Source of the DNA: Elmis aenea
Lineage: Eukaryota > Arthropoda > Insecta > Coleoptera > Elmidae
Direction of reading: 5' to 3'
NCBI GenBank assembly: GCA_947652605.1
Contig: OX393577.1
Location: forward strand, 63,822,108-63,886,107
Length of the DNA stretch: 64,000 nt
Part shown: piece by piece, positions 1 through 11,094 of the stretch
Layout: each line of letters opens with the position of its first letter
Numbering within the stretch: position 1 is the first letter of the stretch
Position numbers and translations under genes: made by a program
The notes under the pieces: generated by a model
The model's database searches: none
Told to the model about the DNA's origin: nothing
The model's input: only the letters and a program-made list of their open reading frames with translations

Positions 1-75
1 AAAGACAATAAGAATTAAATTTTTATGAAACTAATTTAAACGTTGTTTCTTAAATATTGCGGAAAAATTCGACAG

Positions 76-210
76 GTACCTAATTCATTATCGAAAATTA
101 AGGGGGTTTTTATATAATTTTTCCCTTAGACGTCTCCTTTCGGAGTTACACCCCTCTAAAGAGGAGCGGTAAAATTAAGTTTTGTTTTATTTCTCAAATT
201 TGGTTACAAA
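76..210. repeat. Dispersed repeat, copy 1
   Basis: This stretch matches 41965-42475 once a MITE inserted in that copy is removed. Shared landmarks are CGAAAATTAAGGGGG, TTTTATATAATTTT, GGAGTTACACCCC and AAAGAGGAGCGGTAAAATTA. The short complementary pairs around TCTCCTTTCGGAG and CCCCTCTAAAGAGGAG could form small hairpins. I see no coding potential and cannot assign the family. Confidence 0.7.
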
Positions 211-343
211 AATACCAAAATGCTACAAAAATAAATACAAATATGTTATAATGTTACATAAAAAAATATAAATTGTGATTTGCCTTTGCATTTCTCTCTA
301 CTTCTCTGTTAAAGTATTGTTGATAAATATTTGATTTTCCTTA

Positions 344-1025
344 CAAGGGAGAGTCATATGTTGTCGCTAGAATTTGATAAAGGCTGTGCTTATTGCATCA
401 AGAACTTCAAAACTAAATGTTTTGCAGAGTTATACGTGCCACTGGCCATTTCCTTCGAAAAAATAGGGAAAAAACTGAAAAGCTGAATAATAAAGGCAAT
501 TTTGGACATGAAACCGTCAAAAATCGAAATTCTTCTATTTACCTATTCGCGCATTCTTTGCTAGTAAAATGGTGCAAAGTTTGTGAAAAAAATCTTAAAC
601 GTTTCCAGAGGAAAACGTCAAGAAACTATACCACTGGAAAAGCGCTATGATTTGAGAAGTTCAATAACTAATCTATGCGACTTGCATAGGCGTTTAACAT
701 AGGGGAAACCGTTTTTACTAGGGCCTCGTTTTTCGCGTTTTTCTCCAGAACCATTTAAGATTTTTTCAAAAACTTTGCACCATTTTACTTGCAAAGGATG
801 CGCGCATTGGTAGTACATAGAAGAATTTCGACTTTATCCCTGACGGTTTCATGGCCAACGCGATCGCAAAAGTTACTTTTATTATTCAACTTTTCATTTT
901 TTCCCCTATTTTTCCGAAGGAAATGGCCAGTGGCACGTCTACAAAACATTTAGTTTTGATCTTCCTGATGCAAAAAACACAGCCTTGATCAGATTCTAGC
1001 GACAACATATCGTGACCCTTCCTTG
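344..1025. mobile_element. Foldback (snap-back) MITE, family A, copy 1
   Basis: The left half reads in reverse complement in the right half almost to the centre. The left end runs CAAGGGAGAGTCATATGTTG and the right end is ...CAACATATCGTGACCCTTCCTTG. A trinucleotide TTA flanks both sides (341-343 and 1026-1028) and is a possible TSD. The second copy lies at 2041-2725. Short open frames inside, including one at 417-650, occur in both arms and look like chance frames in the palindrome. No transposase is present, so the element is non-autonomous. A 3 bp TWA duplication would point to PIF/Harbinger, but the second copy does not confirm it. Confidence 0.85.
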
Positions 1026-1910
1026 TTAGTAGTTTGCAGTGAAAGAAATTAAGTATATAATTTAAAAAATCACATCTCTGGCTCTTAATGTTCGTTACGT
1101 CAAAATGTTCATCTTAAAAAAGCTTGGCTAACAATTAAATATTAAATTAGTTGCTTTAAGTCTTAAATAAAACAACTGCCTTACGACTTGTAAGTAGAAA
1201 CATGAGAACATCGACAACATCAATTAACGAACTCTGTTTACTTACAGAACATTTTCACGTCATTCATTGCAACTAGAAGCACCAATGCGACGTGGACTAT
1301 TTTTTAATTAAAAGTATAAAGAAAGTAGAAATGTATTTCAATTAAAAATTAATGTGCAAGGTAACGAAAACTTAAGCAGCGATGACCTGGGCCATTTGTT
1401 TGTTTTCTTATGAACGCGACGCGCTTCACATAATGTTTTTAAATTAAGTGTAAACGAAGCGGCTATTAGCATACAAACTGCATACTTGCTCGTTTGCCAA
1501 AATGACGGAAAACGTAATGAAAGTTCATGGCAACTGATCGCATAATTTCAGGTTAGTCATTCATAAAATGCAACACTTGTAGTCTCATTGTAAAAACGTT
1601 GCTACACTCCGTGCAAGTCATAATTGAAAAAGTTGTAAATTGAAGTAATAATAAGTAAATGACATGTATTATGAAACTTTTTGTGGATCACGGGCAATTT
1701 ATGGAGCGCCTTGTTTGAATTAATAATTTATTCAAATAGAAAAAACGAGATTACAATGGTCTATATTTTAACAATTCTATTTTTATTATGTATTTCCACT
1801 TTTTAGACTAAGTAATCACGTACAAAATAAAGATCAAGTTTTATTTAAATTATAATGAAATGGTAATAATTACTAACTTAAAACATCTCTCCATGATTGA
1901 TTTAACCTTT
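1026..1910. other. No gene seen
   Basis: AT-rich sequence without a recognisable gene, element end or tandem repeat. It may be unique host DNA. Confidence 0.5.
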
Positions 1911-1912
1911 TA

Positions 1913-3369
1913 CAGGGTGTCCAACTAGTGCGTATTTTCTACATACTATATTGTTTATTATTCAAAACAGAAAAAAGTTTAAAAACAAAATTTGTTGGCG
2001 ATTATATGCTTCATAACCTAAAATTGTTTTCAGCTATATTGCCGGGTGTGTCATGATATGTTGTCGCTTGAATCTGATCAAGGCTGTGTTTATTGCATCA
2101 AGAACTTCAAAACTAAATGTTTTGCAGAGTTATACGTGCCACTGGCCATTTTCTTTGGAAAAAAGGGGAAAACTGAAAACTTTAATAATAAAAGTCATTT
2201 TTGCGATCGCGTTGGCCATGAAACCGTCAGAGATACAATCAAAATTCTTCTATTTACCAATTCGCGCATCATTTGCAAGTAAAATGGTGCAAAGTTTTTG
2301 AAAAACTCTTAAACGGTTCCGGAGAAAAACGTCAAAAACGAAACCCCTGCAAAAGCGCTTTAATTTGAGAAGTTGTGTAACTAAATCTATGCGACTTGCA
2401 TAGGCGTTTAACATAGTGGAAACCGTTTTTTTCGCGTTTTTCTCCGGAACCGTTTGAGATTTTTTTTTAATTTGCACCATTTTACTTGCAAATGATGCGC
2501 GCATTGGTAAATACAAGAATTTCGACTTCATTTCTGACGGTTTCATGGCCAACGCGATCGCAAAAATTACCTTTTTGTACCAATTTTTTAGTGTTACCCC
2601 TATTTTTTCGAAGGAAATGGCCAATGGCACGCATAACTCTGAAAAACCTTTAGTTTTGATGTTCTTGATGCAAAAAACACAGCCTTGATCAGATTCTAGC
2701 GACAACATATCGTGACGTTCCCTGGTGAGTTAAGTTACGCAAACCGATATGTAACTTTTTTACTTTTAATGCAACACCCTGTATATTTTTCACATTTTTT
2801 ATTATAAATTACATTTTCTTTTCAAAATGTACAAGGTTTTTTTTGTATCTAAAATCATTAGTTTTCGAGTTATTGACGTTGTTTTTTTTTTTTAATACTG
2901 ATGGATACAGATCTGAAACAAAATATTTTTATTTGGCGATGTAACAGCGCCTTTGTAAAATAACTTGGGAGTTTTCTTAACAATACTGGTATAGTGCCTT
3001 CTGAATAATTAAACTTTTAAAATAATACACTGGGTGTTTGTTTTTATCGATCCATTTAGCTGTATTCATCAGTATTTAAAAAAAAAAACGTAGGTAAATA
3101 ACTCGAAAACTATGATTTTAGGTACAGAAAATCTTGTACATTTCTGAAAGAAATTCAATTTGGCATCTTAAACGTGTAAAATATACAGGGTGTTGCGTTC
3201 AAATTAAAAAAAGTTACATATCGGTGCTCGGCAACTAAACACTCGGTATAGCTGAAAACAACTTTAGTTTATGAAGCACATGATCTCCAACAAATTTAGT
3301 TTTCATTATTTTTCTTCTATTTTGAATAGTAATCCATATATGAAGGAAACGCGCTAGATGGACACCCTG
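1913..3369. mobile_element. Foldback element, family B, interrupted
   Basis: The ends are inverted (CAGGGTGTCCAACTAG on the left, the complement of ...CTAGATGGACACCCTG on the right) and are flanked by TA on both sides. The left arm (1913 to about 2040, resuming at about 2726 to 2905) is the reverse complement of 3050-3369. Paired landmarks are TTGTTTTCAGCTATA, CCGATATGTAACTTTTTT and GCAACACCCTGTATA. The left arm is split by the 685 bp family A element. Without it the element would be about 770 bp. TA flanks and CAGGGTG ends fit Tc1/mariner-type mobilisation, but no transposase is encoded. Confidence 0.85.
2041..2725. mobile_element. Foldback MITE, family A, copy 2 (nested)
   Basis: Close relative of 344-1025: both begin with the same ATGTTGTCGCT module and end with AGCGACAACATATCGTGAC. 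It sits inside the left arm of the family B foldback and so inserted later. Its outermost bases have diverged (GCCGGGTGTGTCA against CAAGGGAGAGTCA) and I find no convincing TSD. The arms encode matching frames in mirror image (for example 2250-2708 on the minus strand), which reflects the palindrome and not a gene. Confidence 0.85.
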
Positions 3370-3371
3370 TA

Positions 3372-5236
3372 CATATAGTAAAATTAACTGCAGTTTTTTA
3401 ATTGTGTAGGTGCCAAATTAGAGCAGTTCATTTTTGTTTCTACACGATTTTTCTTACAAATAAATCGCCTTTTTCAATTAAGTACTCATTTAGAATTCTA
3501 ATTAAGTTACGCTTTTATTATTGTTTTTGTACTACATACAACGGATTTTTTATTATTTTTATCAAGTAACCGCTTATCGATTGAAAATTTACATTTTTAC
3601 AATTATTTTTTAATAGACTTAACTAAAACTTTCAAGCATTAACTAAGATAATTTTAATATAGCAACTTAACAAATTAAATTTCTTTATAGGAGGAAGCCA
3701 TAAAAATACCTAATTAAATCATTATTATATAATCAGACCCCTAATATTAAATCTATTTAAAGTATCTAGCGAATGACTTGAGTTAAAAATAAACTCTATT
3801 GATAAAAAAAAAATTCTAAAGCATTAATTTTACTAACTAGAACTATGCATTTCATGATTTTTAAGGTCATATGTAATTGGCAAATGAGCTTCCAAGGAGA
3901 TTAGTGTTCTGTAAATAGTAAACAGCAGACTATTTTTGTAAAGTTTTAATTGAAGAATTAAAATCAGACTGAATAATCTGTTTTAAATTGATCTATTGAT
4001 TTTAAAATGTTTAAAGTGCAACGAAAATTTTATGCAGCTGAATAATTTTATTTTACAACATGAGTTATATACGTGTACACTTTCTTTACAATTATGTAAA
4101 ACTGCAAAAGTCTTAGTGATCAAAATACGCTGTAATTTTTCTATAAGTAATCTGGAATTATTTCACGAACTAAATGTAGTGCATTTTAGCTATCAAATAG
4201 TTTGTTAAATGATGTAATGTTTAACTTGATGCTATTCATTGTTTAGCTGACAACATAGAACTTGGAACATTGCTACTTGTGGTTTCACCAAATTAATGTC
4301 GTTAGGAGATTAGCGCAATTATATTAAATTACACTAAAACAATTGTGTTAATACTGCTGCCACCCCATGCAACATTTACAATGAAAGTTAAGAGTTTTCA
4401 CGTGGTAAATTTAAATAGTTAGCTTTAAAAGTATCTTTATAGTTTTTTAAATTACCAAGTGCTATTACGTAAGATATTCGCATTATTTAGAAAGTCTTTT
4501 TAAACGATGAATATAATGTGGTAAAAAAACTTAGGTGAAGAAGTAATTCATCTTTGTAGTGATTATTATGTCTGCAATATTAATTTTTAAGTTGAAGTAT
4601 TTGATCGTTAATGGCTTGACTAGTTTTCATTTATTTTCCAATTTCACTACTGTGAGAATACAGCAGCACAAAAATATAATATTAACAGCTTTAATCATAG
4701 CCCTTTGAAAAATAGATCGGCTTCCAATACTGTAACTTTTTTTTTAAACTTTTTATTATAACGCAGTCAAACGAAAGGACGATGCGGATAGCAGATGTTT
4801 TAAAAATTGCAAAAATTATACAGTTTCATTAGAGGCATCTGTGAAATATTTTATGTTCTTTTTTTAACGAACAGATTTGAGGGATAACTGTTCTAGGTTT
4901 CGGATTTTATACGTTGTATTAGCATATTCGTAGTAACACGTATGTACGTCGTTATGCATTTGAAAGTATCCTTCGTCCTTAAAAATCTTTACTGTTGGTA
5001 ATATCTTGGAATTTGTGTGATGGGAACTGTATGCAAAAACTACAGCTTGGAAGCTTGCAAAGTGTAAATTTTATAGGTTTGTTTCTCTGGCCAGATACTG
5101 GAACTTTTTGTATGTTTTTCTGTTTTAATATTAATCAATAACAATTTCAAAATAACGAAGAAATTCCATGTAACCCTATCAAACTAAGATTATCTTAAAA
5201 AGGAACCAACAAATGTGTGTATATGGTAGATGTAAC
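3372..5236. other. No gene seen
   Basis: AT-rich sequence with no frame longer than about 70 codons and no recognised element. A frame at 3996-4208 has no family resemblance and is taken as chance. Confidence 0.5.
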
Positions 5237-5244
5237 ATATACAG

Positions 5245-6421
5245 TAGTGATTGCAATACCGGACCAAAATTCAATACCGGTATTCGGTATTTATTCGCAA
5301 GTAATACCGGTATACCGGTATTAATACCGGTATTGCTTTTTAAAAAAAGTATTAATTTTGAAAATACAATATATGCATTTTACACATATGTTAATATAGT
5401 AAGTATAATGTCAAAACACAAATTAACATAAAATAAAGAAACTTAAAAAATTACATAATCTGTAAAAAAAATATGGACACAAAAAACTGAAGATATATAG
5501 GGTAATTGATTGGGACCGGGCATTAAAAATATATGAAGAATGAAAAAGGGTATTGATCTGAAATTTTGGTTATGACCATAATGGCATCTGAGCTGTTTAA
5601 TGAAAATATTTTCAAGATGGCGACCCTTCCGGAAATACCGGAAGTTGACGTCTACTTTCTTATTTCAAATACAATGGTCTATTTTTTATTGCATTTTTGG
5701 ATTTAACACGTTATTTTAGAGGGACTATTAATACATACCCTATACCTAAGTGCAGTCGTTTTTTAGATTTTTGGACTTTTTTGAAATTTTTTGATTTTCA
5801 TCGTGATGCTTAATATTATCTATCGCTGCCATTTTTGAGGAGAAAACGCTTAAATTTAGACTATGCATAGAAGAATTTTTGCAATCGATGCATTACTTAC
5901 AGGGTGTCCAAAATTTAATTTTCTTTTAATACAATTTCAGACCAATAAAACTCGTTTTTTTCAAATACAATGCCCAATTATTTTTTTTTCATTTTCTAAT
6001 TCAAAAGTATATTCTACATCAATCTGTATTAGCGTTTCCTATACCTATCTGCAATAATTTTCGAGTTATTAAGAATTTTTGATAAAGTTAAGAGAAATTG
6101 CAAAATTTTTTAATAGTAAGCCTTGGAAATGACAACAAATATTTCAATGTTGCAATATTCCATCGTCTTCTAATAATATCATCTCTCTTTTAATTAACTT
6201 AAATACATCATTTTGTGGCACAATTTTGTGTTTTGCATTTATTGCAATTTTTTTATTTATGGCAGACTGCAATTATAAAATAATAAAAATCAAATTTAAA
6301 AAAAATAATATTAATACCGAATACCGGTATTAGACCATCAAATGAGACGGTATTTCGGTATTGTAAAATGGCACGTTATACCGGTATTCGGTATACCGGT
6401 ATACCGGTATTGCAATCACTA
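5245..6421. mobile_element. Non-autonomous hAT-type element with ACCGGT arrays
   Basis: The termini are TAGTGATTGCAATACCGG and its exact complement CCGGTATTGCAATCACTA. They are flanked by a perfect 8 bp target duplication, ATATACAG, at 5237-5244 and 6422-6429. Both subterminal regions carry runs of the self-complementary motif ATACCGGTAT. An 8 bp TSD with a TAGNG-type terminus is characteristic of hAT elements. There is no hAT transposase inside. The middle contains one arm of an unrelated foldback element (5498-6140). The perfect TSD and matching termini suggest a fairly recent insertion. Confidence 0.93.
5498..6140 (+). mobile_element. Captured arm of the 48-kb foldback element
   Basis: This closely matches 48086-48745 from the terminal region (TAGGGTAATTGATTG here, CAGGGTGATTGATTG there) through GGGCATTAAAAATATATG and ACCATAATGGCATCTGA to CCTTGGAAATGACA. 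The match stops at 6140, where the 48-kb copy continues into transposase coding sequence. Only one arm is present and no opposite end follows. Either the hAT element absorbed a truncated foldback, or a foldback inserted and later lost one arm. Confidence 0.85.
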
Positions 6422-6640
6422 ATATACAGTGTGTACAAAAAGTAACATGCATTATTTTTAATGTACTATATGATTTTATTTAATTAAGTAGTGGGAATAT
6501 TTTAATTTAAAAACTTGTCTAGTAGAATTTAAAGTTGTACTGTGTTTTATTATATAACTGATGTGCAAAAATAAGGTGTTAATCTATTTAAAGCTGTTCT
6601 TTCAAATACACGAAGGTATATAGAATAAGAAGTAATTGCT

Positions 6641-6985
6641 ATAAACTATTATGCATTGCATCCTTTAAAATATGTTGTGATAAATACTAAATCTTTTTTC
6701 TTTCTTTTTAGGTAAGTGTTTTGCCTTCAACTTTAATAATCGATGCTAAAAACGAATACTATTAGAAGATAGCCAAGGTAGATAACATATTACAACTTCA
6801 CTAAAGTATTTTCCGCATATTTTGAAAACGCGTTTATATTTGCAAATAGGTACCTACATAGTTTATATTTTTAATTATTTGTCGAAGAGCTTCCGATTTA
6901 CTTTTGCACGTAGTCGGATGACTTTATAACTATCGGATTAAGTGCATAGTTAAATACCTTTATAACTTATTCAAATTTAGTCTCT
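6641..6985 (+). promoter_or_regulatory. Recursive-splice-like site, copy A
   Basis: A branch-point-like TACTAA (6685-6690) and a pyrimidine-rich tract lead to an AG at 6710-6711, followed at once by GTAAGTG from 6712. This juxtaposed acceptor and donor (polypyrimidine-AG|GTAAGT) is the consensus of insect recursive splice (ratcheting) sites in long introns. A second copy at 36843-37155 conserves the site, the branch-point-like element and about 250 bp downstream (for example GTGTTTTGCC, AGCCAAGGTAGATAAC, TATTTGCAAATAG). The shared downstream segment has a stop in the frame continuing from GTA in both copies, so a coding exon is unlikely. An unknown old repeat is an alternative. Confidence 0.45.
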
Positions 6986-7684
6986 CTTTTTGTTATTTTT
7001 TTTATCTTTTGCCTCTCTACCGTTAGATGTAAGGCTAAAATTTGCCATAGTACCTACTGGTAGTAATGTTGGCACTGTTATTATTTTAAACAGCCTGATC
7101 TGTGTTTTCTAAACTTATCAATTCAACGGCTTACGCCAGTTCTATAGCAATTAAAGTCTATAAATATGTAGATTCTTCAGCCAACACAAGAAAGATAGTT
7201 TTTATTATACTCTGTTGCAATTCGTATACCGTTAACACCATTAATAACTAATTTTATTTTTCACTCTGCGCCTGGCAGCAGCTTGCGGCTTTTACCTTAT
7301 TTGGAGTATAACTTAAAATAAAAACCAAAGGTTAATGTTCCTAAAAGTCCGACAGATTGATTGCGTCCGTCGTTTAAAGTGTTACAAGTAATTTTTCAAC
7401 AAGTCGTATCAAACTTAAATTGGTTTGTGTATTAAACACTTTTTTTCTGGTATCAGAGATGATTTTTAAATAAAAAATATCACTTTTACATCAAAAACTC
7501 GCACAAAACATTTTTTGCATCGCGATATCAACTTTGATGCAACTAAGATACCTTAGGTGTCTGTAAAATATTATTAGATAAATGCTGCTGATGTAGATAC
7601 AAGAGTCTCGAAACTGGTGAAAAGAAATCCTTCAAAAAAGAAAGATAAGTGATTTTTGCAAAGGGTGGGGACTGTAGAAATGAA
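6986..7684. other. No gene seen
   Basis: AT-rich sequence with no supported gene or element end. Confidence 0.45.
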
Positions 7685-7873
7685 CTTTCCGCGGACCCCT
7701 GGAGGTTCCTAAACCATTCTGAAGGAGTCCTGCGGGCCTTTTTATTTCAAAAATTTATACCTATTAAAAATAGAAAATAATAAAATTGTGTCTACAAAAC
7801 GCTTCATTTGGGTCCTCCGTAAGCTTTTGTTTTTGGAAGGAGTCCTCAGAGTAAAATGTTTAAGAAACACTGC
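7685..7873. mobile_element. hAT-type terminal fragment
   Basis: On the minus strand this starts GGCAGTGTTTCTTAAACATT and continues through GGACTCC and GGACCC boxes. That resembles the common hAT terminus CAGTGTTTCTCAAAC followed by GGACCCC-rich subterminal repeats. A similar terminus (GGCAGTGTTTCCCAAAC) lies at 61253. The partner end and a TSD were not found. Confidence 0.5.
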
Positions 7874-8755
7874 CTTAAGCAATCCAACATATAGGCACTA
7901 AACTAAATTTGTAAATTCATATATTAGTAATATAAAGTTGCATTTTATTCTGCAAATGTTCTTATATTTTTCATCCTACTTTTATCTTTCGCTACGCTAT
8001 GCTGTTGATACATATAGACTCGTAATAAATCTGCAATAAAGTTTAATATGTGTCTAAAGATAGGAGCTGACAGATCTCAGTCGGCTGCACTGTGGATGAG
8101 TAGCTGTAGCGACTGAAACATTGATGAGACTCGTGCCTCTAGTCTCGGTGTATGAATACAGAGAGCAGCATTACCGGGAACCCCAATAACTTACGCAGAT
8201 TTTTTTTACGGCGATGTTCAGGAACTTCCTCGGCAAAGTTTTGCGGAGGTGCCAAAGACAGGTTAATTTTACAATAGGCTCGGGTCTGAAACCCTGAAAG
8301 GGGACGCGCTCACGCGATATATCTTTGATTTGTTTGATTGAAATTAAAAATTAGTTATCTGTCTCGGGCGTGAGAGCTCGTTTTTACGGGATTTATTGGT
8401 TTCTGTTTGCTTTTTTTTATTGTTTCGTCTCGTTAATGTTTGATCGCCTTAAGGAATTGAGTGTTTCTTTATGTGTTCATAGGGTGTTGGATAGTTTGTT
8501 TTATACTGTTATAATCTTCACACGTTCTAGATTAGTGTTTAAGATATCTCGAGGAAAGAAAAATGTATTTCTTATTTCTCGATAAATCTCATATAATATA
8601 CAACTGCCCGCTTAAATTTACTTTAAAGGTTTATACAACAATTAAGTATCACTCTTTAATACTGAACTCATATATTTTATTTATTATTTTAACACAAAAT
8701 ACGATATGTAGACAAAAAAATGATTGCAAAACTAAATTTAATTCGTTTATTGTTT
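7874..8755. other. Unassigned, with a GC-richer block
   Basis: From about 8040 to 8370 the sequence is clearly GC-richer than its surroundings. It includes a tight hairpin at 8228-8249 (CCTCGGCAAA opposite TTTGCGGAGG, one mismatch). Open frames after it (8370-8585, 8563-8757) resemble nothing I know. A LINE or LTR element untranslated region is possible but unproved. Confidence 0.35.
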
Positions 8756-8759
8756 AACT

Positions 8760-10067
8760 TTGGAATAATTTTTCAAAAAACAGCGCATCCAAAATAGTAT
8801 TGGACAATCGATTTCTCTTCTTCGTAACAAAATCGTTAGCAATAGAAAAATTACGTTCATTTATTGTGGATAAAGTATCTCTAAGTAGTTCCAATTTGGT
8901 TGTTCTTGTACCTGTAGTTTAAAAATGACATTTTTGTTTAATAGTCTAATATGAGACAGTAATACCTGGTTTCACTTCTATACTTTCTGTTATAGATAAA
9001 TTTAATTGTTCTTGAAGAAACAGTTCCCTATAATTATTAGTTGGAACTTCATTAACATCTTTTTCGTGAACGCTATGCACGTATGTGCAGATACACTTTT
9101 AGAAAGAGATTATAATAATAAAAGAATCTTTGTAGTGTCCGACAGCCAAGCAGCGTTAAGCTTTTGGCTCGTCGGAAGTAAACTCAGGACTTTTCTGAAC
9201 TGCATATGGGCACTCAACGTGCTAGGAAGCAGGAATAATGTTATAAACTGGTATACACTAATATACCAGGGAACGAGAAGGCAGATCGCCTAGCCAAAAT
9301 TGGCAGCGATACACCTTCCTTGGGACCAGAACCCGCAGTTGGTACATCCTATGGAACAGCTGAGCGGTGTATTTATGACATATTAATACAAGGGCATAAT
9401 GCTCATTGGAAAAAAGTTGCAGGACAAGCCGATTCTAAGGCTATCCTGTCAGTGGTTTCTAAAGAAAAGACAGAAAAAATGCTCAGGATAAGCAGAGTAG
9501 ACATTAGAGCAGCCACAGGACTCGTTACAAGACACTGTGGGCTAAACAAACTTCTACATAATAGGGCTCTCAGAGACCGATATATGCAGAGGATGTGGTG
9601 AAGAAGAAGAAACTTCTCTTCACCTAATATACCAGTGTGAAGGATTCACAACCTATCGGTGTAGACTTCTAGTGATGGAAAAAGCCAACCAAAAAGAGTC
9701 AAGAAAAACACCCTTAAAGAAAATCCTGGAGTTTTTCAAAAACACAGGACTCCTTTAAGGGACCATCACCAGAGGGTTCAATAGACCAATAGGTCGCAGT
9801 ACAGGAACCCGAAAAGGAACCACCTCCGCGGAAATAATAAATTTTTCGTCCATATCAAATTGTTTACAACTATCAAATAATGTTTAAAAATTTTTTAGCA
9901 ATTTTGCAAATTTCGTTTTTCGACGCTAGTCTAAAAAAGTCATCATTTTCTTTGCGGAGATAGAGAGATCTTATGTTATTTTTTCTTCTTTTGCTATTTT
10001 CTTCGGTAATTGCGATATAAAGCTCCTTACTTAGTTCATTGTTAACCTTTTCTAGTTTTGGAAACAA
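8760..10067 (-). pseudogene. hAT transposase relic split by a LINE
   Basis: Reading the minus strand, 8995-8760 encodes a stretch with ERNFSIANDFVTKKRNRL followed by LDALFFEKLF. This is the hallmark of the C-terminal hAT dimerisation domain (ER.FS...R.RL...L). The upstream part, 10067-9873, encodes 64 residues rich in Lys and Glu (ELSKELYIAITEEN...) that plausibly precede that domain. Between them sits a LINE tail (9004-9836) flanked by ATAAATTT on each side, so the hAT gene was already in place when the LINE landed. Stops and missing N-terminal and catalytic regions mark it as dead. The assignment of the C-terminal block is firmer than that of the upstream part. Confidence 0.65.
9004..9836 (+). 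pseudogene. Non-LTR retrotransposon 3' end with RNase H
   Basis: The first frame (about 9075-9293) shows an RNase H-like region with VSDSQAAL holding the catalytic Asp. In a shifted frame EKADRLAKIGSDTP follows, the conserved end of LINE RNase H domains. Next come ISRVDIRAATGLVTRHCGLN, LHNRALRD and a CxxC-type tail (YMQRMW.EEE), as in the C-terminal region of insect I/R1/jockey-group LINEs. The 3' part matches the minus-strand copy at 20740-21205, including the tail GAACCCGAAAAGGA and TCCGCGGAAATAATAA. It is 5'-truncated, as usual for target-primed insertions. ATAAATTT at 8996-9003 and 9837-9844 is the likely TSD. Several frameshifts disable it. Confidence 0.8.
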
Positions 10068-11094
10068 AAAAGATTAAGGCTCCTTATGCAATTAACAGTG
10101 GATAATCTTCTGGGCTGAGACTCTCAATGGTTATTAGAACGGGCTCTCGTATAGTATAAAATGTTTTTTAGCCATATTCACGTACTATAGAAATGTGGCA
10201 AGCAAATTTTACTTACCTATTTCTCGAGACTTATTTGAGAAGGAATTCTCGAGAAGAAACACCGTGAGAAACATTGTGGGTAAAGATCTGCTGTAATCAG
10301 GAACATGAATTTTAATTAATATGCAGGGTGTCTATTTTATTTATTCAATTCCGAAAAATCAAAGCATTTCCAATGTTTTTTGCAATACTTTTTAGAAGAA
10401 GATGGAGGAAGAGATTAACAGTATTCTCATCTGTTACCAACGAATATAAATTTAAGGCATGCTCATGTTCGTTTTTCTGTGTGTTGTTTTGTTTAAGTTT
10501 TAATCACTCTGTAACCCAAACGATAATGGATTCTCGTACTATATGAAGCTGTTACTGTTAAAATTGGCTAATTTACATGGAACGAGTCCGCGTTGTTCAC
10601 TGTAAATAATCGGATTCGCTTTAAATCCTAGTGGCCTTTGTTCGGAACCACCATTTTCATTAAAATTACTGGTTAGAGTGGATAACGTACTGGTTCTCTG
10701 GAATAATGTTATAATTAGTGCAAATAAGAACACCAGGTGAGTGTTGGTAGTTGATTGCAAGTTAAATTTTCCTGAGTATACGTGCATATCTATTGTAGAT
10801 ACAGTTATGGATTTAATTGAATAATATTGCATGTAGTTACATCCTTAAACAATCTAGATAGAACATTCCGGAAATGAACAGGTTGCAACTTTGTCCCGTA
10901 GTTCTTTTTTTAAGTTAGTTGAACTTGTTCAGCTGATTACTTACGCTTATTTCGATAGCTGCTAAATTATTTTTTATTGCACAGTTACGAATATCAATGT
11001 TCTGTACTTATCAAAATGATGTGCAGAGAAACATGGTTAATATAAAATAGTTCTATGTTGTTTTAAGTTACATTTGTGTTTTAAAATTATTTTT
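10068..11094. other. No established gene
   Basis: Unassigned DNA. Near 10217-10255 two copies of TTCTCGAGA-type sequence surround a short spacer. GCAGGGTGTC at about 10324 resembles the CAGGGTG ends seen elsewhere but has no partner. One frame in this stretch is listed separately. Confidence 0.4.
10539..10832 (-). CDS. Unrecognised 97-residue open frame
   Basis: Uninterrupted frame starting with Met. Residues about 32-44 (THLVFLFALIITLF) form a hydrophobic segment that could be a signal anchor. It is followed by a polar region with NENGGSEQRPLGFK. I recognise no family, and no convincing splice signals frame it. It is among the few frames here not explained by a transposon, but a chance frame is more likely than a gene. 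Confidence 0.12.
   Translation of the reverse strand: MQYYSIKSITVSTIDMHVYSGKFNLQSTTNTHLVFLFALIITLFQRTSTLSTLTSNFNENGGSEQRPLGFKANPIIYSEQRGLVPCKLANFNSNSFI

Noticed and set aside
2250..2708. 152-codon minus-strand frame, the longest near the left edge.
   Set aside because: It runs through both arms of a foldback element and is largely a mirror translation of the palindrome; the homologous copy at 344-1025 does not keep it.
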